Below, in pieces: positions 1-7,857 of a DNA stretch of 64,000 bases. A program made the position numbers and the translations under genes. Under the pieces are notes generated by a model. That model did not search any database. It was not told the DNA's origin and saw nothing but the letters and a program-made list of their open reading frames with translations. The DNA lies in NCBI GenBank assembly GCA_963674625.2, contig CAXXXO010000001.1:124001-188000 (forward strand), read 5' to 3'. Source of the stretch: JALHFZ01 sp963674625 (lineage in GTDB: Bacteria > Synergistota > Synergistia > Synergistales > Aminobacteriaceae). How positions within the stretch are numbered: the stretch's first letter is position 1; each line of letters opens with the position of its first letter.

Positions 1-41
1 TCGTTCAGGCGGCACGGGAGATTCTGGCGGAGAAAAAGTAA
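1..41 (+). CDS. C-terminal tail of an upstream gene (partial)
   Basis: Reading from base 3 gives about a dozen residues ending AREILAEKK, followed by a TAA stop at 39-41. The composition looks like the charged helical end of a real protein. The gene begins outside the window, so no function can be assigned. The other two frames also stop within about 50 bases, so this is the preferred but not the only reading. Confidence 0.35.
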   Translation, partial: VQAAREILAEKK

Positions 42-71
42 AAAAGTAAAGAAGAAGGGAGTTGTTTGCTC

Positions 72-641
72 ATGGACAGGGATGCCCTTTTTTATCGGCT
101 TCTCGACGTGATCGAGGTCGATATCGCCCCCCTCACGGCCCGGGGAGTCTCCATCGGAAGCAAGGTTTTCGGAGCGGCGGTGCTGCGGAAGAAGGATCTC
201 TCCCTCGTGGTCGCGGGAACAAACCACGAGGCCTTCTCCCCCCTGTGGCACGGGGAGGTCTACACCATCAAGCTTTTCTACGAGCTTCAGGGGCACCCCG
301 ATCCCTCGGACTGTCTCTTTCTCTCAACCCACGAACCCTGTTCCATGTGCATCTCCGCTCTTGCCTGGGCAGGCTTCCGGGAGATCTATTACTTCTTCGG
401 CTACGAGCAGACCAGGGACGATTTTTCCATCCCCCACGATCTTCGAATTCTACGGGAGGTCTTCGACTGCGACGCCCCCTCGAAAGACAACGCCTATTTC
501 ACGAGCCGTTCTGTCGCCGAAATGGTGCAGGGCCTTGAAAACCCGGAAAAGGGCAGGGCTCGGGCCGAGCAGATCCGGCAGCTCTACGCGGGACTGTCGG
601 CGGTCTACCAGGCGGGAGAGAAAAGAATGGTGCTGAAGTAG
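72..641 (+). CDS. Cytidine/deoxycytidylate deaminase-family protein
   Basis: A 189-residue protein of the zinc-dependent nucleoside/base deaminase superfamily. The zinc site is visible as H60-x-E62 (WHGEVYT) and C90-x-x-C93 (HEPCSMC), where Glu62 would be the proton shuttle. Family members deaminate cytidine, dCMP, guanine or tRNA adenosine. The roughly 90-residue extension after the second zinc motif is longer than in TadA, so the substrate cannot be named. ATG at 72 is preferred to an in-frame TTG at 66 because the GGGAG at 57-61 lies 10 bases before ATG but only 4 before TTG. It follows an unknown gene by about 30 bases, so the two may be co-transcribed. Confidence 0.8.
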   Translation: MDRDALFYRLLDVIEVDIAPLTARGVSIGSKVFGAAVLRKKDLSLVVAGTNHEAFSPLWHGEVYTIKLFYELQGHPDPSDCLFLSTHEPCSMCISALAWAGFREIYYFFGYEQTRDDFSIPHDLRILREVFDCDAPSKDNAYFTSRSVAEMVQGLENPEKGRARAEQIRQLYAGLSAVYQAGEKRMVLK

Positions 642-653
642 GTTCAAGTCGGC

Positions 654-681
654 TTGACAAATGGGAAGAACCCCCTAGAAT
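654..681 (+). promoter_or_regulatory. Sigma-70-type promoter for the chromate transporter pair
   Basis: TTGACA at 654-659 and TAGAAT at 676-681 are separated by 16 bases, directly downstream of the deaminase stop. The transcript would carry a leader of about 100 bases before the first chromate transporter gene. Confidence 0.7.
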
Positions 682-786
682 CGAAAATGCATTCAATTTC
701 TCCCGGAGGAAGAACGATCCGCCCGGTTTTGTTGTGGTGAAAACCTCCGGTCTTTACAGTATGGTTTCAATAGAGGAGGGGTTTTT

Positions 787-1314
787 TTGAGTAATGAGCT
801 GTTTCCTATCTTCGTTTCCTTTGCGAAGATAGGGTCCGTCGCCTACGGCGGAGGACCGTCCATGGTCCCTCTGCTGAAGGCGGAAGTGGTGGAGCGTAAG
901 CAATGGATCTCCACCGACGATTTTCTCGACGCCCTCGCCATAGGGAATGCCCTTCCCGGGCCGATCGTTGTGAAAATGGCTGCTGCCATCGGCTACCGGA
1001 CGGCCGGGTGGCCCGGTGCAATTTCCGCCGTGACGGGAATCATCCTGCCGAGCGCCCTTGCGCTGCTTGTGCTGATGGGCTTCGTCGCCCTCGTGAAGGA
1101 TAACCCCCTTGTGACAAGCATGCTCCGGGGCCTTCGCCCCGTGGTGGTGGCCATGCTCGCCTACGCGGCATGGGATATGGCCCCAAATGCCCTGAAAAAC
1201 GCCGCCACCGTTACCATAGGAGTTATTGCCTTCGCCCTGCTGATCTTCGCCCCCATTCATCCCGCCTTCGTCGTCGTGATGGGAGCGGTCGCGGGAGTGC
1301 TGCTGAATCTGTAG
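787..1314 (+). CDS. Chromate transporter, first half-size subunit
   Basis: A 175-residue hydrophobic protein with one CHR (chromate ion transporter) domain. Characteristic family segments are the glycine-rich GGGPSMVPL near residue 20 and GNALPGPIVVKM near residue 50, followed by several membrane segments. Short CHR proteins work as pairs of non-identical subunits, and the next gene is a second CHR protein, which fits. Members move chromate or similar oxyanions; the physiological substrate here is unknown. The start is TTG at 787, chosen because GAGGAGGG at 773-780 is correctly spaced and no ATG lies nearby in frame. An ACCTCC at 743-748 could pair with this ribosome-binding site. Confidence 0.88.
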   Translation: MSNELFPIFVSFAKIGSVAYGGGPSMVPLLKAEVVERKQWISTDDFLDALAIGNALPGPIVVKMAAAIGYRTAGWPGAISAVTGIILPSALALLVLMGFVALVKDNPLVTSMLRGLRPVVVAMLAYAAWDMAPNALKNAATVTIGVIAFALLIFAPIHPAFVVVMGAVAGVLLNL

Positions 1315-1369
1315 AAAAGAATCTGCTCATAACAGACTATCTTCCGGAAGTATGGAAAGGAGAAAATAA

Positions 1370-1894
1370 ATGGAGGCAGTTCTCGCTCTTTTCTGGTCGT
1401 TTCTGAAAATCGGTACAGTGGGGTACGGGGGCGGCCCCTCCATGATCCCCCTGATCCTGGAGGAGGTAGTGAACCTCCGGCAGTGGATGAACTTGGAGAG
1501 CTTCATGGACATCCTCGCCATCGGCAATGCCCTCCCCGGTCCCATCGCGACGAAAATGTCCGTGGTCATCGGCTATGATGTGGCAGGCCCGCTCGGGGCG
1601 GTTGCAGCCCTGATGGGGACGATCCTCCCCGGCCTCATTGCAATTGTGCTGCTGCTGAGGTTCGTTGCGTACATCAGCGGAAACCCCCGGGTGGCAAGCA
1701 TGCTGAAGGGCTTGCGTCCAGTGGTGGTTGCCATGCTCGCCTTCGCGGCCTGGGATATGTCCCCCAGCTCCTTCACGGGACCTGCGACATGGATCATCGG
1801 GGCCGTCACACTTTTGCTGATGATAAAGACGAAAATCCACCCCGCCCTCTTCGTCGTTGCGGGAGCGGCAGCGGGAGCCCTGCTGAGGCTCTGA
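1370..1894 (+). CDS. Chromate transporter, second half-size subunit
   Basis: A 174-residue membrane protein with the same CHR-domain landmarks as its upstream neighbour: YGGGPSMIPL near residue 20, GNALPGPIATKM near residue 50 and GLRPVVVAMLAFAAWDM in the middle. The two are clearly paralogous and separated by 55 bases, so they probably form the hetero-oligomeric type of CHR transporter. ATG at 1370 is preceded by a GGAG motif about 7 bases upstream. The gene ends just before two strong hairpins. Confidence 0.88.
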   Translation: MEAVLALFWSFLKIGTVGYGGGPSMIPLILEEVVNLRQWMNLESFMDILAIGNALPGPIATKMSVVIGYDVAGPLGAVAALMGTILPGLIAIVLLLRFVAYISGNPRVASMLKGLRPVVVAMLAFAAWDMSPSSFTGPATWIIGAVTLLLMIKTKIHPALFVVAGAAAGALLRL

Positions 1895-1900
1895 CAGACA

Positions 1901-1931
1901 AGAAGGGGGCTCCGTTTCGGAGCCCCCTTCT
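1901..1931. terminator. Perfect hairpin after the chromate transporter genes
   Basis: A 14-base perfect inverted repeat (1901-1914 with 1918-1931) and a TTT loop, immediately after the stop codon. It lacks a strong T-tract, so it may protect the 3' end or assist the next hairpin rather than terminate by itself. Confidence 0.55.
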
Positions 1932-1946
1932 CTGGCGCTTCTCTTC

Positions 1947-1993
1947 ATCAGCGCCCGGCGGGAAGAGAATTCCGCCGGGCGCTGATATTTTTT
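1947..1993 (+). terminator. Rho-independent terminator
   Basis: A 15-base perfect GC-rich stem (1947-1961 with 1972-1986) and a 10-base loop are followed by ATTTTTT at 1987-1993. This is a classical terminator for the plus-strand chromate genes. It abuts the stop codon of the convergent peptidase gene. Confidence 0.8.
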
Positions 1994-3935
1994 ACTCTTC
2001 GGGTTTCAGAAAGCGGTCGAACCACTCGGTCATCCTGCGCAGGCGGGTGAGCCGGGGGCGGGGCCGGCCGCTTCTGCTGAGTTCATGGTTCTCCCCCCTG
2101 AAGACGCAGATCTCCGTTTCCACGCCGTGGAGCTTCAGGGCGGTGAACATCTGAAGCCCCTGAGTGAGTTCGCACCGGTGGTCCTCCTCGGAGTGGATGA
2201 AGAGGGTGGGGGTTTTCGCCCTGTCGGCGTACTTGAGGGGGGAATGCCACCAGAGCTTGTCAATGTCGCTCCAGATGTCCGCCCCCTGCTGGTCGGGGAC
2301 GAAGTAGTAGCCGATGTCCGAGATTCCCATTTTCGAAATCCAGTTGCTGATGCTCCGCTGGGATGCCGCCGCCCGGAAGCGGTCCGTGTGGCCGATGATC
2401 CAGTTGGTCATGTAGCCGCCGTAGGAGCCGCCCGTTACAGCGAGCTTTTCGCCGTCGATGAAGGGAAGGTTCTCCACGATCCAGTCCGTGAAGGTCATGA
2501 GGTCGTCGTAGTCCACCGTGCCGTACTTGCCCCGGAGATCGTCGAAGGGGTTTCCACGGCCGTCGCTGCCCCTCGGGTTGCAGAAGAAGACGCAGTACCC
2601 CCGGGCCGCCCAGTACTGCATCTCGTGGAAGAAGACGTCGCCGTAGGTGAACTTCGGCCCTCCGTGGATATTCAGGATGCCGGGGTATTTTTTGCCCTCC
2701 TCGAAGCCGACGGGCTTCATGTACCAGCCGTCGAGGGGCTCGTCCGTTCCGTTGTCCACCGTCACGTGCACCGGCTCGGAGAGAAGGCACTCCTCTTCGA
2801 CCCAGCCGTTGAAGTTCGTGAGCCGCCGTTCCTGCCCGTTCTCCACGAGATAGAGCTCCTCCAGGGCCAGTCCCTTCATCCCCACCACGGCGGCCCGTCC
2901 GTTCTGAACGCGCCAGTCGTCGATGGAGGAGAGCTCCCGGGTGACCTGCTCGAGAGCTCCGGTTTTGTCGAGGGTGTGGAGATGGGACGCGTAGTTGTCC
3001 GTGGAGACGAACCATGCCTTGTCTCCGTCGGCGGAGAAGGCGAGATTGAGATCCGTGCAGCCATAGCGGCAGTCGGATCCCACGGAGTTCCGAAGTCCCC
3101 GGTCGAGGTTCGGGGTAAGAGGCACGAGATTGCCCTCCTTCAAAAAGAAGAACTTTACGTTTTCGTTGATCCCCCAGGTTTTGAGGTCGCTTCCCGCTAC
3201 GAGGACTTCTCCGTCCAGCCAGCCGGCCCACTTGCAGCAGAAATCCGTGCCGGGAAGAAGCTCCTCTGACGTCCCGGAGGCCAGATCGATTTCGAAGAGG
3301 GCGTTGTACTGTCCCTTCACTGAGGCGAAGCGGGGGCCCCAGGCGAGGACCCTGTCCCGGGAGGGTGAGAGAACATAGTTCTCCACATCCATATCTTCGG
3401 GGGTGAGACGCTTTTCATCGCCCTCGGGAGTGCAGCTTATGAGACCCTTTTTTTTCTGCCCCGTGAACCCCTTGCCGTTGGAGCAGAAGGGGACCTGGCT
3501 GAAGCAGTACATCTCGGCATCGTAGGGGTTGTCCAGGGGAGGCTCGAAGACGCCGAGGCCCAGAAGGATGCCGTCGGCCGCAAGGGAGAGGGATGAGAGG
3601 GGACGATCTATGGTCCGCCACGGAAGGGCCTCGCCTCCGGCGATGTCGATGGTGTAGAGGGCCGTCTCGGTCTTCTTTCCCTCTTTGCGGCCGCTGGCGA
3701 AGAGTATGGACCGGCCGTCTCCCTTCCACGTGAAGGCCTTTTCCTTACCGGAGGAGGTCAGCGGGCGGACTTCCCCCGAGGAGGTGTCGCAGATCCAGAT
3801 ATCCGAGGCGTAGCAGTTGTCTTCGTAGTTTCCCCGGTGGACGAGGAAGGCGATTTTGTCCCCCCGGGGAGAGAACTGGGGAGCCGAGAGAAATCGGTAT
3901 CGAAGCAGATCGGTAAGTTCAACGGGTTTTTTCAT
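1992..3935 (-). CDS. S9-family serine peptidase (acylaminoacyl/dipeptidyl peptidase type)
   Basis: A 647-residue prolyl-oligopeptidase-family enzyme. The N-terminal two thirds reads as a WD40-like beta-propeller (for example LSAPQFSPRGDKIAFLV near the start). The C-terminal alpha/beta hydrolase domain carries GGSYGGY with the nucleophile near Ser504, an acid near Asp585 (EEDH) and the catalytic His near 617 (GENHE). Such enzymes release dipeptides or acyl-amino acids from short peptides, which fits a peptide-fermenting lifestyle. No signal peptide is seen, so it is probably cytoplasmic. ATG at 3935 is chosen because an AAGGGG motif precedes it. An in-frame ATG at 3968 just after the MoaD-like gene is possible. 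Confidence 0.9.
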   Translation of the reverse strand: MKKPVELTDLLRYRFLSAPQFSPRGDKIAFLVHRGNYEDNCYASDIWICDTSSGEVRPLTSSGKEKAFTWKGDGRSILFASGRKEGKKTETALYTIDIAGGEALPWRTIDRPLSSLSLAADGILLGLGVFEPPLDNPYDAEMYCFSQVPFCSNGKGFTGQKKKGLISCTPEGDEKRLTPEDMDVENYVLSPSRDRVLAWGPRFASVKGQYNALFEIDLASGTSEELLPGTDFCCKWAGWLDGEVLVAGSDLKTWGINENVKFFFLKEGNLVPLTPNLDRGLRNSVGSDCRYGCTDLNLAFSADGDKAWFVSTDNYASHLHTLDKTGALEQVTRELSSIDDWRVQNGRAAVVGMKGLALEELYLVENGQERRLTNFNGWVEEECLLSEPVHVTVDNGTDEPLDGWYMKPVGFEEGKKYPGILNIHGGPKFTYGDVFFHEMQYWAARGYCVFFCNPRGSDGRGNPFDDLRGKYGTVDYDDLMTFTDWIVENLPFIDGEKLAVTGGSYGGYMTNWIIGHTDRFRAAASQRSISNWISKMGISDIGYYFVPDQQGADIWSDIDKLWWHSPLKYADRAKTPTLFIHSEEDHRCELTQGLQMFTALKLHGVETEICVFRGENHELSRSGRPRPRLTRLRRMTEWFDRFLKPEE

Positions 3936-3975
3936 TATATTGAGTCCCCTTCCGGGAATTTTAAGCATATTTTGG

Positions 3976-4248
3976 TCATCCTCCGCCGACGATGGGAAAG
4001 AGGGAGACGGAATCACCTTCGGCGAGGGGGGTATCAAGTTCGCCGGTGGAGGCGATGTGCATTCCGTTGACCAGGATGGTCACCCTGTCGGAAAGGAGAT
4101 CGCCGTCGAAAATCTCCTCTTTCAACAGCGGGCCGTACCGTGCCGACAGAAGCCGAAGAAGATCGCCCACAGTACGGGTATTTTCAACCGTACTTTGCTT
4201 TTCCCCTGTCAGTTCCCGGATCGTGGCGAAAAATTCTACCTCTATCAT
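3976..4248 (-). CDS. MoaD/ThiS-family sulfur-carrier-like protein
   Basis: A 90-residue ubiquitin-fold protein. It has the MoaD pattern: FFATIRELTG at the N-terminus, VGDLLRLLSARYG in the helix, VNG in the middle, and a C-terminus ending in glycines after LFPIVGGG. A terminal Gly-Gly is adenylated and thiocarboxylated by an E1-like enzyme to donate sulfur for molybdopterin/tungstopterin synthesis. It lies upstream of the S9 peptidase gene on the same strand and 1 kb from a ThiF/MoeB-like E1 gene on the other strand, which may be its partner. One more terminal glycine than usual is present. It could serve another sulfur-transfer pathway. Confidence 0.82.
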   Translation of the reverse strand: MIEVEFFATIRELTGEKQSTVENTRTVGDLLRLLSARYGPLLKEEIFDGDLLSDRVTILVNGMHIASTGELDTPLAEGDSVSLFPIVGGG

Positions 4249-4440
4249 CCGTTCATTCTATCCGAGTCTCCTCTTCATTTCCAGCAGCAATTGCCGGAAA
4301 AAGATGATCTTCTTCTGAAAGGGCGGGAACAACGGACGCAGAGAGCCTCATTGATTTCCCGAAGCGGCAGCGGGTAGAATAAGAGAAGGCAGGGTAAAAT
4401 CCCTCCGGGCAGTTCATTTTTCCTGAAGGCGGGGAAGAGA

Positions 4441-5166
4441 TTGAAAAAAAAGATTGTCCTGTTTCTGCTGTGGGTTTTCGCGGTCGTTCCCGGGGCTGAG
4501 GGGGCCAATACGTGGTACAGCGCCTACACGGGAGGCGCCTGGAACAATCCCGGATCCGCCCTTCTCGACACCATGATATACAACAAGATGATGGCGGGAG
4601 CTTCTCTGAAGAAGATGCAGCGGGGACCCTTGGTAAAGCCGGAAGCACCGGCCCTTTCCCGGACTGTGTACCGGCCGTCGTCCTCTCCCTCCAGCGTTCC
4701 GCACCGCGTCGCCGAAGTCTTTTCCAATGAGAAAGCTTCGAAGAAAGAGCTTGCCGCTTTTTTCAGGGAGGCGCTCGTAAGTTTTGAACAGATTTCAAAG
4801 CAGGCGGGACGCCCTTACGATCTGGGGTTTGCCCTCGCTTTCTTTGCCGGCGTGTGCGTCGGGATATCGACGGAGAACGAAGTGGACGACTCGGCTATTC
4901 TCGCTGCGGCCAAGCAGATGGACAGGCTTCTTGCCGAACAGCCGGGAATAGCGTCGGCCACCAACGCAAGGAAAAAAGACTTCGCCGAAGTTCTGGCGTG
5001 CATGGCGATCTTCGCCCTTGCAGGACACAATCAGGCTGAGGAGGAGGGGAATGCGGAGGCCGCCGATTCGTTCCGGCAGTTTGGACGTCAGGCCATGATC
5101 GAGTTTCTGGGTGTGGACACCCGTCAGCTTCGGATGGATGGCCAGGGCATTCAAATTTTCCGGTAA
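4441..5166 (+). CDS. Secreted protein of unknown function
   Basis: A 241-residue protein that is not recognised. It begins with a clear signal peptide: three lysines, a hydrophobic stretch (IVLFLLWVFAVV) and a small-residue cleavage area near residue 21, so it is probably periplasmic. A low-complexity proline/serine stretch (near residues 65-85) precedes a predicted helical domain of about 150 residues containing a hydrophobic face (GFALAFFAGVCVG). The start is TTG at 4441 behind GGCGGGGAAGAGA. It is probably co-transcribed with the E1-like gene 80 bases downstream; no functional link can be claimed. Confidence 0.6.
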   Translation: MKKKIVLFLLWVFAVVPGAEGANTWYSAYTGGAWNNPGSALLDTMIYNKMMAGASLKKMQRGPLVKPEAPALSRTVYRPSSSPSSVPHRVAEVFSNEKASKKELAAFFREALVSFEQISKQAGRPYDLGFALAFFAGVCVGISTENEVDDSAILAAAKQMDRLLAEQPGIASATNARKKDFAEVLACMAIFALAGHNQAEEEGNAEAADSFRQFGRQAMIEFLGVDTRQLRMDGQGIQIFR

Positions 5167-5246
5167 CTGAGGGAGCCCTCGGATCCGGAAGAAGAGCCTG
5201 CCGGGACGTGGAGATGATTTTCGGAAATGGGGAAGGGGGAGAGAAA

Positions 5247-6092
5247 ATGGACTGGTTCGACCCTGTGGCCAGAACGGCTGAACGGATCGGAGCATGGAAG
5301 GTGGTCTCGTACCGGGCGCTGAGAAGGGCTGCCGGCGAGGCCGGGGTGAGTTCCGCCGAAGGGGAGATCTACTGCCTTGCGAGAGGATTTGTCCCTTCCC
5401 GTTATCTCCGGTCCATGGGAACCCTGGGGCCCGAGGGGCAGATCGCCCTTCTGAGGTCTTCAGCGGCAGTTATCGGATGCGGCGGACTGGGGGGGTACGC
5501 GGCGGAAATCCTGGCCCGGGCTGGCGTCGGGCGGCTCGTCCTCGTGGACAGCGATGTCTTCGACGAGTCGAACCTGAACAGGCAGCTTCTGGCCACGGAG
5601 AAGACCCTCGGCGCACCGAAGGCACGGGAGGCGGCGCGGAGGGTCGAGGAGATCAACGGCTCGGTGATTGCGGAGGAGCGGCAGTGTCGGTTCGACGATT
5701 ATTCAGCCGAGGGGATTCTGGACGGCATCCATGTCGCCCTGGACTGCCTCGACAGCCTGTCCTCCAGGCGGACCCTCTATGCGCAGTGCGGAGAGCGGAA
5801 TATCCCTGTCGTCTCGGGGGCCATCGGCGGGTTCTGGGGACAGGTAGTCGTGGTGTTTCCGGACGGCCCGTCTCCGGCGGATTTTTTCCCGGAGGGGAAG
5901 GACCAGGGAGAAGAGCAGGAGCGTGGAAACCCGCCCTTCACACCCGCTGCGGTGGCGGCTCTCGAGTGCGCCCAGGCGATCAAGCTGATTACGGGAAAGG
6001 GGTCGGTGCTAAGGGAATCTTTTCTCTGGATGGATCTGAAGGAGGACGAATTTTCCCGCCTGTCTCTGAAGAAGGGAAATCATTCAGACTGA
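5247..6092 (+). CDS. ThiF/MoeB-family E1-like adenylyltransferase
   Basis: A 281-residue E1-superfamily enzyme. The Rossmann nucleotide loop GCGGLGG is at residues 78-84, followed by the ATP/Mg aspartate D101, the adenylation motif DESNLNRQ (106-113), a conserved K125 and the DCLD segment near 166-169. These proteins adenylate the C-terminal glycine of MoaD/ThiS-type carriers, and a MoaD-like gene lies 1 kb away. It lacks the paired Cys-x-x-Cys zinc ligands usual in MoeB and ThiF. It also has a roughly 70-residue N-terminal segment before the fold, so it is not a standard MoeB. ATG at 5247 follows GGGGGAGAG. Tungsten/molybdenum cofactor sulfur transfer is a plausible role. Confidence 0.85.
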   Translation: MDWFDPVARTAERIGAWKVVSYRALRRAAGEAGVSSAEGEIYCLARGFVPSRYLRSMGTLGPEGQIALLRSSAAVIGCGGLGGYAAEILARAGVGRLVLVDSDVFDESNLNRQLLATEKTLGAPKAREAARRVEEINGSVIAEERQCRFDDYSAEGILDGIHVALDCLDSLSSRRTLYAQCGERNIPVVSGAIGGFWGQVVVVFPDGPSPADFFPEGKDQGEEQERGNPPFTPAAVAALECAQAIKLITGKGSVLRESFLWMDLKEDEFSRLSLKKGNHSD

Positions 6093-6493
6093 GAAACTCC
6101 GGAAGAAAGAGGAGATGGAAGTTCCCACTCCTTCGCGAGGCGTTCGAGCATTTCATTCATCTCGGTGAAAAATGAGTTGAGTTTCTCGGAAGGGAAGAGA
6201 TTACAATCGATGCCCGACAGGATTTTTATGATCCGGTCCTCGCCGAGATAGGCCAGGTTGCCCTTTATCCGATGACAGTATCCCTTCATTGAATCCCTGT
6301 CGTTTTTTTCAGCGGCAACCCTCATGTCCGAAAGAAGAGGGGGGGTTATTCGGAGGAATTCCGCCACGATCTGGCGGGCGAATTCGTCATTCCCCTCCGT
6401 GAAGGAGAGAATTTTCGACCGGGAGGAAAGAACGGTGGCTGCTGCGGTTTCTCCCTTTATGCAATCGGTCCCGACATGATCGGACATATCCAT
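6080..6493 (-). CDS. Hpt (histidine phosphotransfer) domain protein
   Basis: A 137-residue protein with a single Hpt helical bundle. The phospho-accepting histidine is His74 in YCHRIKGNLAYLGE, the canonical Hpt signature. Hpt proteins shuttle phosphoryl groups between a hybrid kinase and a response regulator. It sits 68 bases downstream of a response-regulator gene on the same strand, with no kinase beside either. The start at 6493 is chosen because GGAGG lies 4 bases upstream; ATG at 6487 is an alternative. Its 3' end overlaps the convergent E1-like gene by 13 bases. Confidence 0.85.
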   Translation of the reverse strand: MDMSDHVGTDCIKGETAAATVLSSRSKILSFTEGNDEFARQIVAEFLRITPPLLSDMRVAAEKNDRDSMKGYCHRIKGNLAYLGEDRIIKILSGIDCNLFPSEKLNSFFTEMNEMLERLAKEWELPSPLSSGVSQSE

Positions 6494-6561
6494 AGAACCT
6501 CCGCTCCCATTCGAATGGGCAAGGCACAAACCCCGAAGACCTCTTCCGAAACTGCGGCGCC

Positions 6562-7269
6562 TCAAGCGAGCTGCCGGGCCAGGGCATACCTCTTTATTGG
6601 CCGACCTACGGCGCGGTACTCAAAACGGATCTCAACGAGTCCCTTTTCAAGAAGGTGCTCGAGATAGCGGCGGGCTGTGGAGCGGGAGATGGATGTTTCC
6701 TTCGCGATCTCCTCGGCGGAGCTGTTGGGAGCCGATGAGATCCCCCTCAAAATGAGCTCGAGAGTCTCCTTCTGAAGCCCCTTGGGCAGTTCTTCATTTG
6801 AAATAAGGCCCTCCCTGGTAAAGGGAATTTCGAAAAGGGCGTCGAGAGTCTCCTGGGTAGCATCCTCTCCCGGGGACGGAAGCATGGCCCGGTGGCTCAG
6901 ATAGGACTGAAGAGAAGCCCGGAAGCGCGGAAAGGAGTAGGGCTTGATCATGTAGTCGAAGGCGCCCAGCTGACGTGCGGTATTGACGATGTCGCCCTTT
7001 TTGCCGGCGGATACAAGGATGACGTCGGCTCTCTGCCCCTTTTCCCGGAGGATTTTCAGAGCCTCGAGGCCGTTCATCCCGGGCATGTAAATATCCATGA
7101 CGATGAGGTCTGCGGAAGCCTTATCGAAAAAATCCACGAGCTGCTGCCCGTCGGCAACCGTGCCGGCAATTTCGAAACCCTCCATCTGCGACAGGGCCTG
7201 AACATGAAGGCTCTGCACCATTGGGTCGTCTTCTGCGATGAGTACCTTGACGGGAACCGTCTGAGACAT
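6562..7269 (-). CDS. Response regulator of the CitB/DcuR type
   Basis: A 235-residue two-domain regulator. The receiver domain (about 7-125) has the acidic pair E13-D14-D15, phospho-acceptor Asp59 in MDIYMPGMNG, Ser87 and Lys109 (IKPYSF). A linker leads to a C-terminal winged-helix-like DNA-binding region with SISRSTARRYLEHLLEKGLV near residues 195-215. This architecture is typical of CitB/DcuR/MalR regulators that control di- and tricarboxylate use. Those are normally paired with a periplasmic-sensing kinase, but none is adjacent. The Hpt gene just downstream suggests that phosphate arrives through a phosphorelay instead. Confidence 0.88.
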   Translation of the reverse strand: MSQTVPVKVLIAEDDPMVQSLHVQALSQMEGFEIAGTVADGQQLVDFFDKASADLIVMDIYMPGMNGLEALKILREKGQRADVILVSAGKKGDIVNTARQLGAFDYMIKPYSFPRFRASLQSYLSHRAMLPSPGEDATQETLDALFEIPFTREGLISNEELPKGLQKETLELILRGISSAPNSSAEEIAKETSISRSTARRYLEHLLEKGLVEIRFEYRAVGRPIKRYALARQLA

Positions 7270-7497
7270 GGGTTCATCTTCTCCCTTCCGGATACTTCCC
7301 GATCATTATACCCTGTTATCCTTGCAGAATAAATAAAGGGTCTCGTTGTAACCGGGAGTATCCCCGCAGTGTATAAGGAAAACCATAAAGAACAAAAGGG
7401 TCTCTACAGACAAAAACTTGCGCTTTTTTTTCGGTCAGTCATAATGAAGCCATACAAAAACAAACTCCGTTCGGTTGATGAACTTCCCCACGCACAG

Positions 7498-7541
7498 GTC
7501 CCGAAGAAGAGGGTCGCCCCAACCCTCCAGGCTTCGGGACC
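7498..7541. terminator. Stem-loop in the intergenic region
   Basis: GGTCCCGAAG (7498-7507) pairs perfectly with CTTCGGGACC (7532-7541), and an inner AGGGT/ACCCT pair extends it. The following CTCTTTAT is only weakly T-rich, so this may be a structured RNA element rather than a true terminator. Confidence 0.35.
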
Positions 7542-7606
7542 CTCTTTATGCATTAATTTTAGATCTTTTAAGTATATCACAGGTTTCTTTATTCTTTTCC
7601 TCTGCG

Positions 7607-7637
7607 TTGACAGAACAGTTCCTGAGAAGCATTATAT
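7607..7637 (+). promoter_or_regulatory. Possible promoter for the small membrane protein
   Basis: A consensus -35 TTGACA at 7607-7612 is followed by an AT-rich ATTATATA stretch at 7631-7638, giving several possible -10 hexamers at 17-19 base spacing. None of them is a perfect TATAAT. Confidence 0.4.
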
Positions 7638-7686
7638 ATGGGCTGCAGGCCACGGGATAATTTTGATTCCCCGGGAGGGAAAAGCA

Positions 7687-7857
7687 ATGCAGTTTTTCGC
7701 AGTCCATCTGGCCCCCTGGATACTCTACGGATGCTCAATCGTGCTCGTGCCTCTTGGAATTCGTCGTCTCCGGGGCGGAAGCCCCCTGAAAGGGATGCTC
7801 GATCTTCTCGGCGCCGGCGTCATCGCCGTCATGGCCTGGACGCTCCGCAACCCCTGA
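7687..7857 (+). CDS. Small hydrophobic protein of unknown function
   Basis: A 56-residue ORF with ATG at 7687 behind a GGGAGG motif. The first half is a likely transmembrane helix (APWILYGCSIVLVPLGI), then an Arg-rich turn (RRLRGG), then a second apolar helix (LDLLGAGVIAVMAWTL). It is not recognised as a known family. A ribosome-binding site, a plausible promoter and a two-helix layout support a real gene, but its shortness makes this uncertain. A promoter-like stretch and the parvulin gene follow. Confidence 0.5.
   Translation: MQFFAVHLAPWILYGCSIVLVPLGIRRLRGGSPLKGMLDLLGAGVIAVMAWTLRNP

Larger units (their letters stand above)
7270..7686. other. 417-base intergenic region with direct repeats and a hairpin
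   Basis: No convincing gene is seen in most of this AT-rich spacer. It holds two copies of AAAGGGTCTC (7335-7344 and 7395-7404) exactly 60 bases apart, a stem-loop at 7498-7541 and a promoter-like TTGACA at 7607. It separates the divergent response-regulator gene from a small membrane-protein ORF. A regulatory site or small RNA is possible but unproven. Confidence 0.4.
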
